Origin: RYN-428 sp035551995
GTDB lineage: Bacteria; Planctomycetota; Phycisphaerae; Tepidisphaerales; Tepidisphaeraceae
NCBI GenBank assembly: GCA_035551995.1
Contig: DASZME010000089.1
Span: 1 to 5,685 of the forward strand
Direction of reading: 5' to 3'
DNA length: 5,685 nt
The notes under the pieces are model-generated. The model was not told where the DNA came from. It saw nothing but the letters and a program-made list of their open reading frames with translations, and did not search any database. The position numbers and the translations under genes are program-made. This document shows positions 1 through 4,964 of this stretch, piece after piece (positions within the stretch are counted from its first letter, which is position 1; each line of letters begins with the position of its first letter).

Positions 1-305
1 GGGGCCGGGGCATCAGCGGCGGGCGCCGGGGTCGCGGCGGGCGCCGGGGCGTCGGCCGCGGGGGCGGGCGTGGCCGGGGCGGGGGCATCGGTCTTGGGCG
101 CGTCGGCGGGTTTGGCCGCATCTTGTGCGTATAAGCCGGACATCTTCGCCGTCAGCGCTGGAACAGCCATCGCCGCGGCCAGGCCGATCACGGCCAATCG
201 ACGTCGTTTCACTCGGACGCTGGTTGCTTCGGTTTTATTCATGGGTGCGAGGGAGTGAGAGTTGGACGACGGGGCCTGGGACCCTGGATTGCGCTCGAAG
301 AACAC
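1..305 (-). CDS. Exported protein with Ala/Pro-rich repeat linker (N-terminal part, cut by left window edge)
   Basis: Function unknown; only the first 101 codons are visible. Reading from the GTG at 303-305, residues 1-37 are a polar, then basic stretch ending in KRRR. Residues 38-53 are hydrophobic (LAVIGLAAAAMAVPAL), and a plausible signal peptidase site follows near Leu-Tyr-Ala (residues 60-62) before QDAAKP. This is a Sec-type signal sequence with a long n-region; a strict twin-arginine motif is not present. After it comes a low-complexity linker of Ala, Pro, Asp and Thr built from a 12-13-residue unit that begins DAPAPA, repeated at least twice. Such linkers usually tether a periplasmic or surface domain, which must lie beyond position 1. 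The GTG start is preferred because AGGAGG (312-317) stands 6 nt upstream; the in-frame ATG at 240-242 lacks a ribosome-binding site but would give a more compact signal peptide. The frame is open back to a TAG at 426-428. Confidence 0.72.
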   Translation of the reverse strand, partial: MFFERNPGSQAPSSNSHSLAPMNKTEATSVRVKRRRLAVIGLAAAMAVPALTAKMSGLYAQDAAKPADAPKTDAPAPATPAPAADAPAPAATPAPAADAPA

Positions 306-311
306 GATGTT

Positions 312-317
312 CCTCCT
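312..317 (-). promoter_or_regulatory. Ribosome-binding site (AGGAGG) deciding the GTG start
   Basis: The minus strand reads AGGAGG at 317-312, then a 6-nt spacer (AACATC), then GTG at 305-303. This is a consensus Shine-Dalgarno at near-ideal spacing. The ATG 21 codons downstream (240-242) is preceded by pyrimidine-rich sequence with no such match. This places the protein start at GTG 305 rather than at the first ATG. Confidence 0.7.
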
Positions 318-320
318 ACG

Positions 321-338
321 GCGGAACGTGCGTTCCGC
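321..338. promoter_or_regulatory. 18-nt palindrome beside the ribosome-binding site (operator or 5'-UTR hairpin)
   Basis: The minus strand reads GCGGAACGCACGTTCCGC, with two 8-base arms around a 2-base centre. As RNA it would fold into a 7-bp stem with a GCAC tetraloop. It ends 3 nt before the AGGAGG of the exported-protein gene. The core GAAC-GCAC-GTTC fits the GAAC-RNRY-GTTC core of the LexA box known from Firmicutes and actinobacteria, but one outer base differs from that consensus and no lexA is in view. Whether it is a protein site or an RNA structure cannot be told from sequence alone. Confidence 0.45.
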
Positions 339-425
339 ACTGTTGATCGACCGCCGCGAAGTTTCGGGTCGCCATCGCCCGTCGCTCCGCACGCCACTGC
401 GGCCGATTAAAACCAGCGCTACGCT

Positions 426-863
426 CTATCCATCCGTAACATCCCCCACCCGCCACGCTGGCGGATCGAGAGACGAACGTAGGTAGAGCGTTGGGGCATG
501 CGCGGGAGAACCGGTATGGATGTCGCTTCCTGGTGTTTTCTCTGTTCGCCCGACAGGGAACCTGTCGGAAATCCGGCCGGCCCCGTTACCTTCCACACAA
601 GGGCTTAACCGGACAAGGCGGGAGTGTAAGGGATGCGAACCCCGGTTGCAAATAAAATTGCCCGTTATGATTTCGTTGAAGTGATTTTTTTCGCACGACG
701 TGATTTTCACGGCCGAGATACCGCGAATGACGGCTCCCCACGGACAAATGAGATCGAGGACTTTTTGCACCACAGACGTGTCGCCGGTGTACCGCGTCGA
801 AAGGAACGGGCCATACGTGCTGCAAAAAATCAGGCTCGCCACTTGCGGAAGACGATCAATCAA
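426..863 (-). CDS. Doubtful hypothetical ORF, 145 codons
   Basis: I do not recognise the product. The frame is open from the codon after a TGA at 900-902 down to a TAG at 426-428. The best start is TTG at 861-863, preceded on the minus strand by a GGGAAAG stretch a few bases upstream; no ATG is available near the beginning. The first 70 residues or so have a protein-like mix (for example VVQKVLDLICPWGAVIRG), with no signal peptide or known motif that I can see. The second half is rich in Arg, Ser, His and Pro and in rare-looking codons, and reads like non-coding DNA. It lies between murA and the exported-protein gene on the same strand. It could be a small lineage-specific gene, a decayed fragment, or chance; chance is the most likely. 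Confidence 0.15.
   Translation of the reverse strand: MIDRLPQVASLIFCSTYGPFLSTRYTGDTSVVQKVLDLICPWGAVIRGISAVKITSCEKNHFNEIITGNFICNRGSHPLHSRLVRLSPCVEGNGAGRISDRFPVGRTEKTPGSDIHTGSPAHAPTLYLRSSLDPPAWRVGDVTDG
550..568. repeat. Perfect inverted repeat CCGACAGG-GAA-CCTGTCGG
   Basis: Two 8-base arms (550-557 and 561-568) are exact reverse complements around a 3-base centre. No T-run follows on either strand, so it is not a standard intrinsic terminator. It sits about 245 bp upstream of the exported-protein start, where a regulator site is possible. Confidence 0.4.
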
Positions 864-930
864 TTCGTCTTTCCCGCGATTATCCGCGAAAATCAGCGGT
901 CACCCATCCGCGATCCCCGATTCAAACCCC

Positions 931-967
931 CGGCGGGATCGTTCCCCGCCGAGCGGTTTTACCGCTC
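931..967 (-). terminator. Two abutting hairpins at the end of murA (possible terminator)
   Basis: In the minus-strand transcript the first hairpin pairs GAGCGGT (967-961) with ACCGCTC (957-951). Its 3-nt loop, with the adjacent base, carries part of the murA TAA stop (959-961). The second hairpin pairs CGGCGGG (951-945) with CCCGCCG (937-931) around a 7-nt loop. The two share base 951. Downstream comes GGGG then only TTT, so the U-tract is poor. The position immediately at the end of murA is right for termination or 3'-end protection, but the sequence is not a canonical rho-independent terminator. Confidence 0.4.
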
Positions 968-2272
968 CTTGACCCGCTCGATATCCGCCCCCACCGCCTT
1001 CAGTTTCTGTTCGATCTTCTCGTATCCGCGATCGATGTGATACACGCGATCGATTTTCGTCGTCCCCTTGGCGACCAATCCGGCGAGCACCAACGCCGCC
1101 GAGGCGCGCAGGTCGCTCGCCATGACGCTGGCGCCCTGCAATTCCTTGACGCCTTGAATGACGGCGGTCGGGCCTTCCTTGCGGATGCGGGCGCCCATGC
1201 GATTCAATTCGCCGACGTGGAGGAATCGGTCGGGGAAAATCCGTTCGGTGATGACGCTCATGCCGTCGCCGAGACAAAGCAGCGCCATGAGCTGGGCCTG
1301 AATGTCGGTGGGGAAGCCGGGGTAGGGCTGCGTGGTCATCTCCACCGGATTAATTCGCCGACTGGAGGTGACGAAGATCGTCCCGTTTTGCCGTTCGATT
1401 TTAACGCCCACTTCTTCAAGGCGATCGACGACGGCGACCAGGTGATCGAGATTACAATGTTTGAGTTCCAATTCGCCGTTGGTGATGGCGGCGGCGATCA
1501 TGAAAGTTCCGCACTCGATGCGGTCGGGAATGACGCGATGCTCGCAGCCGATCAATTTGTCGACGCCTTCGATGCGAATCTCCGGGGTGCCGTGACCTTT
1601 GATGTTGGCGCCCATCTTATTGAGGAATTCGGCGCAGTCCACGACTTCCGGTTCGCAAGCCGCCCCGACCAAGACGGTTTCGCCGTCGGCCAGCGCCGCG
1701 GCGCACATGACGTTGATGGTTCCCAGGACCGTTGGGCCCTGGGCTCCGCCGAGATACATTCGGCAGCCTTTGAGTCTTCCGCCGTTGTTGGGGACCGCGC
1801 CGATAATATTGCCGTTGTCGGTGCTGAACTCGGCGCCGAGTTTTTGCAACCCGCGCACATGAAGATCGACGGGGCGGTCCCCGATGGCGCACCCGCCGGG
1901 GATGGAGACGATCGCTTTGCCGCGCTTGGCCAGCAGGGGGCCGAGCACGCAGATGCTGGCGCGCATGGTTTTCACGATGTCGTAGCGCGCTTCGCAATTT
2001 TTTTCGTCGGTGACGGTGATATCGAGGGGGCCGTCGAGACTGGGCAGATCGCTTGCGGTGGCCGGCGGCGCGTGGCGATAGACGTGGCAGCCGAGCTCGC
2101 CGATGAGTTTATTCATCGAGTCGATGTCGCTGAGCCTTGGGACGCCTTTGAGCGTGGTTGTAGACGTGGCCATCAAGCTGGCCGCGATGAGCGGCAAGGC
2201 GCTGTTTTTGCTGCCGCTGATTTCGATCTTGCCTTTAAGACGCCTGCCGCCCCGAATCAGAAAGCTATCCAT
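959..2272 (-). CDS. murA: UDP-N-acetylglucosamine 1-carboxyvinyltransferase (MurA)
   Basis: Cytoplasmic enzyme that transfers the enolpyruvyl group of phosphoenolpyruvate to the 3'-OH of UDP-GlcNAc, the first committed step of peptidoglycan precursor synthesis. The 437-residue product is complete and shows the EPSP-synthase-like fold signature throughout. Lys22 and Asn23 lie in SGSKNSALPL. The catalytic cysteine is Cys128 in PGGCAIGDRPVDLH, the residue alkylated by fosfomycin, so sensitivity at the enzyme level is expected. Asp323 lies in GFPTDIQAQ, Arg389 in DLRASAALVLAG and Arg415 in YHIDRGYEKIE. It is 18 residues longer than the 419-residue E. coli enzyme: about 13 extra residues precede the catalytic Cys and 5 lie between Cys and Asp323. 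The ATG start is firm: an in-frame TAA lies 33 nt upstream (2303-2305), and AAGGA (2284-2288) stands 11 nt before it. The gene is divergent from the sensor kinase and not in a visible operon. Confidence 0.97.
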   Translation of the reverse strand: MDSFLIRGGRRLKGKIEISGSKNSALPLIAASLMATSTTTLKGVPRLSDIDSMNKLIGELGCHVYRHAPPATASDLPSLDGPLDITVTDEKNCEARYDIVKTMRASICVLGPLLAKRGKAIVSIPGGCAIGDRPVDLHVRGLQKLGAEFSTDNGNIIGAVPNNGGRLKGCRMYLGGAQGPTVLGTINVMCAAALADGETVLVGAACEPEVVDCAEFLNKMGANIKGHGTPEIRIEGVDKLIGCEHRVIPDRIECGTFMIAAAITNGELELKHCNLDHLVAVVDRLEEVGVKIERQNGTIFVTSSRRINPVEMTTQPYPGFPTDIQAQLMALLCLGDGMSVITERIFPDRFLHVGELNRMGARIRKEGPTAVIQGVKELQGASVMASDLRASAALVLAGLVAKGTTKIDRVYHIDRGYEKIEQKLKAVGADIERVKER

Positions 2273-2302
2273 AAATATGCCCGTCCTTGGGCCGCGGCCG
2301 AA

Positions 2303-2308
2303 TTATGC
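2303..2308 (-). promoter_or_regulatory. Possible -10 element of murA
   Basis: The minus strand reads CATAAT, five of six matches to TATAAT, about 30 nt before the murA ATG. No convincing -35 hexamer is found at 16-18 nt upstream, so this is only a candidate. Confidence 0.2.
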
Positions 2309-2390
2309 CGCCGAGGTTGGAGAAACCTTGCCCGGCATCAAGCCCGCGTCGCCCGAAATGTGACTTGCCGGCGCGTTTAAAGCGCCAACC

Positions 2391-2414
2391 GCGGTGGAAA
2401 TACGTCTCCACCGC
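2391..2414. repeat. Perfect inverted repeat GCGGTGGA-N8-TCCACCGC
   Basis: Arms at 2391-2398 and 2407-2414 are exact reverse complements with an 8-base spacer. The site lies about 120 bp upstream of the murA start and 366 bp upstream of the kinase start, a sensible place for an operator between divergent genes. No T-run follows on the murA (minus) side; on the plus side TCTATTTCGG follows, too weak for a normal terminator. Confidence 0.4.
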
Positions 2415-2639
2415 TCTATTTCGGTTCTATCGGCCGCTCCGTCGGCCGACGATCAATGTTCCCGCAAATGTCTGAATTCCGGTCCCCGAAGATCGACAAC
2501 TGAGAACGATCCTATTGTGATATCCGCGCCCGCCAAATTCAAGAGCGTTCGAGAATTAACAGGTGAATTCTTCTCGACGGCTGAGTACGCTTTTAGCGCG
2601 ACCGCCTGCCATGGCTAAGGAATTTCGGAAGGGCTGCCG

Positions 2640-2783
2640 ATGAAAACAGGGCCGTGCCATATAGTTATATCGCGACAGTCATCGCTTACGCAGCGGTTCG
2701 TTTACTCGGCCACGCACAAACGCCGTGAAATTCACCGAAGCCCCTGTTACAAACGCGCGTCGCCTCTAAGCGAAACCTTATGA
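2640..2783 (+). CDS. Possible 47-residue leader ORF overlapping the kinase start
   Basis: ATG at 2640 is preceded by GGAAGGG (2627-2633) with a 6-nt spacer, a usable ribosome-binding site. The ORF runs 47 codons (MKTGPCHIVISRQSSL and on, then many Arg, His and Ser residues) and ends at TGA 2781-2783. That TGA shares ATGA with the ATG of the sensor kinase (2780), a layout typical of translational coupling. The kinase ATG itself has no visible ribosome-binding site, which fits coupling. Against it, the codons include ATA, CTA and TTA and lack the GC-rich third positions of the neighbours, and the peptide has no recognisable motif. It may be a leader ORF that only delivers ribosomes, or chance. 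Confidence 0.3.
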   Translation: MKTGPCHIVISRQSSLTQRFVYSATHKRREIHRSPCYKRASPLSETL

Positions 2784-4951
2784 AAACTGGCGGTCTCATG
2801 AAATTCTCATTCGCCGTGGTTGCGGCCGTTCTTGTCGCGAGCACGCTGGTGATGTATTGGATGGGTGCGGTGACGCTCCAAAAAAATCAGGCCGTCTCGC
2901 AGCAACAGCAATGTATCGACCAGTTGAATAATTTCCTCTCCACGATGAAAGACGCCGAGACCGGGCAGCGCGGCTTTCTCCTGACCGGCGACGAAAGCTA
3001 CCTGCGCCCCTACCTTGACGCGACGGGCCAAATTTCCTCCAACATCGCCGCCTTGAACACCTGCGCAAGTCGCGGCGAAATCAGACAGAGCGACGTCGCC
3101 GAACTGCACCGCTTCGCCGACGAGAAACTGGCCGAGCTCACGCGGGTGATCGACATCAAGCGCAGCGGTCGCGGCGACGCGGTCGCGATCGTGCGATTGG
3201 GGCACGGCAAGAGCGTGATGGACGCCATTCGCGACCGCGTGGCCGGACTCGTGATCGACGAAAAGAACGACCTGGCGGCCGCAAGCCGCACCGCGCGCCG
3301 ATACACCATTTTCCGCACGACGGTCTTCGCGACCACGGCCCTGATCAACCTGGCGTTTTTATACTGGGCATATCGGCGAATCCTGGCAGAACGTGATCGC
3401 CGCGAGACCGCCGCGCTGGACCTTCAACGGCAGAAGGATCTTCTTGCCGTCACGCTTGCGAGCATCGGCGACGCGGTCATCGTCACCGACGTCAACGCAC
3501 GCATCACATTTCTCAACGAAGTGGCGGAGAAACTCACCGGCTGGACGCTGCCCGAAGCCATGGGCCAGACGTGCGACCACATTTTTCACATCATCAACGA
3601 AGACTCGCGGCAACCCGTCGAAAGTCCCGTCAATAAGGTGCTGCGCCTTGGCGTTATCGTCGGGCTGGCCAATCACACCCTGCTGATCCGCAAGGACAAA
3701 AGCGAGGTTCCCATCGACGACAGCGGCGCCCCCATCCGCGAGCCGGACGGATCGGTGCGCGGCGTGGTGCTGGTGTTTCGGGATTTCTCGGATTACAAGA
3801 CGTCGACCGCCGCCTTGCTCGCCGCCAAGGACGAAGCCGAGCGGGCAAGCCGGGCGAAGGATCAATTCCTCGCGATGCTTTCGCACGAGTTGCGAACCCC
3901 TCTGACGCCGGTGCTGGCGACCCTGACCGCGTGGGAAGCCAGCGAAGACCTTGCCCCCGCCTTTATCTCCGACGTCCAAATGGTTCGACGAAACGTGGAG
4001 CTTGAAGCCCGGCTGATCGACGATCTTCTGGACCTCACCCGCATCGCCAAGAGCAAATTGTCGCTCACCCTCGAAGTCTCCGACGTCAACGAATTGATAC
4101 AGTCGGTGGCGGGGATGTACCAGAGCGACATCCACGCCAAGGGCATTCAGCTGACGATGGACCTCGGCGCCGAGCGCCATCACGTCGACGGTGATCCCGG
4201 CCGGCTGCAACAGGTCTTCTGGAACATTCTGAAAAACGCCACGAAATTCACGCCGATCGGCGGCTCCATCAAGATCAAGACGACCAACGAGCGGGAATCG
4301 GTGGTGATGACGTTCACCGACAGCGGCATCGGCATCGACAGCGAACTGCTCGGCCGGATCTTCCAGCCCTTCGAGCAGGGCGCCGGCGATTTCTTTCGCA
4401 AGAGCGGCGGACTGGGGCTGGGGATGGCGATTTCCAAATCGCTCGTGGATTGTCACGGAGGCCGAATCACCGCCACGAGCGACGGACGCGGGAAAGGGGC
4501 GACGTTTACGATCACGCTCCCGACCGTCCCTCCGCCGGCCGCGCGAAAGGCGGAAACCGTCGCCGCGTCAAAGGACGACAGCAGACGGCTTCGTATTCTT
4601 CTCGTGGAAGATCATGCCGACACCGCTAACGCCATGCGCCGGCTGCTTGCCGGGTTGGGCCACTCGGTCGAAGTCGGCCAGAACAAGGCGAGCGCCATCG
4701 AGAAGATGAATACGACGCCGTTTGATTTATTGCTCAGCGACATCGGATTGCCGGATGGAACGGGGATTGAATTGATCCGCGAAATTCGTCAACGCCATCG
4801 GATCGCCGCCATCGCGCTGACCGGGTTTGGGATGGACGAAGACATCGCCAAATGCAAGGAGGCCGGCTTCGACGCTCACATCACCAAGCCGGTGAATTTC
4901 CAGAAGCTCGATATAATCATTCGTCAGATCGCCGACGCTCGGGCGAACTAA
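2780..4951 (+). CDS. Membrane hybrid sensor histidine kinase (CHASE3-PAS-HisKA-HATPase-REC)
   Basis: Inner-membrane signalling kinase of 723 residues that should autophosphorylate on His and pass the phosphate to its own receiver domain; the signal is unknown. Order: membrane segment about 9-31; periplasmic CHASE3 domain about 36-172, with its hallmark DAETGQRGFLLTGDESYL at 58-75; second membrane segment about 177-199; PAS domain about 219-338; linker helix; HisKA with phospho-acceptor His369 in MLSHELRTPL; HATPase_c with N-box Asn482/Asn486, G1 DSGIGI (514-519), F-box FQPF (528-531) and G2 GGLGLGM (543-549). The C-terminal receiver starts near 603, with acidic Glu610/Asp611, phospho-acceptor Asp654, Thr681 and Lys703. 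All catalytic residues are present, so it looks fully active. No DNA-binding output domain or partner regulator is in the window. ATG 2780 lacks a ribosome-binding site; Met7 (2798) is an alternative start. Confidence 0.95.
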   Translation: MKTGGLMKFSFAVVAAVLVASTLVMYWMGAVTLQKNQAVSQQQQCIDQLNNFLSTMKDAETGQRGFLLTGDESYLRPYLDATGQISSNIAALNTCASRGEIRQSDVAELHRFADEKLAELTRVIDIKRSGRGDAVAIVRLGHGKSVMDAIRDRVAGLVIDEKNDLAAASRTARRYTIFRTTVFATTALINLAFLYWAYRRILAERDRRETAALDLQRQKDLLAVTLASIGDAVIVTDVNARITFLNEVAEKLTGWTLPEAMGQTCDHIFHIINEDSRQPVESPVNKVLRLGVIVGLANHTLLIRKDKSEVPIDDSGAPIREPDGSVRGVVLVFRDFSDYKTSTAALLAAKDEAERASRAKDQFLAMLSHELRTPLTPVLATLTAWEASEDLAPAFISDVQMVRRNVELEARLIDDLLDLTRIAKSKLSLTLEVSDVNELIQSVAGMYQSDIHAKGIQLTMDLGAERHHVDGDPGRLQQVFWNILKNATKFTPIGGSIKIKTTNERESVVMTFTDSGIGIDSELLGRIFQPFEQGAGDFFRKSGGLGLGMAISKSLVDCHGGRITATSDGRGKGATFTITLPTVPPPAARKAETVAASKDDSRRLRILLVEDHADTANAMRRLLAGLGHSVEVGQNKASAIEKMNTTPFDLLLSDIGLPDGTGIELIREIRQRHRIAAIALTGFGMDEDIAKCKEAGFDAHITKPVNFQKLDIIIRQIADARAN

Positions 4952-4964
4952 AGGCGCCGGGCGT

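Larger units (their letters stand above)
306..958. other. Intergenic region between murA and the exported-protein gene
   Basis: About 650 bases without a confident gene. It contains the ribosome-binding site and palindrome of the leftward gene, a perfect 8-bp inverted repeat at 550-568, a 7-bp inverted repeat at 849-871 and a GC-rich hairpin at 931-951. It also contains a questionable minus-strand ORF (426-863). By eye the 640-900 part is less GC-rich than the flanking genes, as expected of non-coding DNA. A weak -10-like TTTAAT on the minus strand (406-411) has no recognisable -35 partner. No tRNA or known structured RNA could be recognised. Confidence 0.5.
2273..2779. other. Divergent intergenic region between murA and the sensor kinase gene
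   Basis: About 500 bases that must hold the murA promoter and probably that of the kinase. Visible structure: a short inverted repeat GGCGC/GCGCC around GTTTAAA (2370-2386), a perfect 8-bp inverted repeat (2391-2414), a 10-base palindrome GTCGGCCGAC (2441-2450), an imperfect AT-rich inverted repeat (about 2549-2577), and the 47-codon ORF 2640-2783. A TATAGT (2660-2665) could serve as a kinase -10 but has no -35. An open frame at 2394-2618 has unconvincing amino-acid composition and is not called as a gene. Confidence 0.5.

Noticed and set aside
615..650. tRNA-like T-arm on the minus strand (GGTTCGCATCC)
   Set aside because: The invariant A of the T-loop is replaced by C, the stem pairs poorly, no matching acceptor strand occurs about 65 nt upstream, and no CCA is encoded.
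633..1040. 135-codon plus-strand open frame
   Set aside because: Codon-aligned with the minus-strand frame opposite it, runs into the 3' end of murA, and has the Arg-rich composition of an antisense shadow.
1037..2380. 447-codon plus-strand open frame opposite murA
   Set aside because: It is codon-aligned with murA on the opposite strand, a usual result of GC-rich third positions. The product is low in sense (Asp/Gly/Ala/His-rich) and murA is unmistakable.
2394..2618. 74-codon plus-strand ORF upstream of the kinase
   Set aside because: No ribosome-binding site; composition is Ser/Arg/Ala-rich without motifs, and the frame starts within the palindrome at 2391-2414. Treated as chance.
3359..4456. 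365-codon minus-strand open frame opposite the kinase gene
   Set aside because: Antisense shadow of the histidine kinase; no motif of its own, same composition artefact.
4952..4964. Terminator between the convergent kinase and sulfotransferase genes
   Set aside because: Only 13 nt separate the stops and no hairpin with a T-run is visible there.
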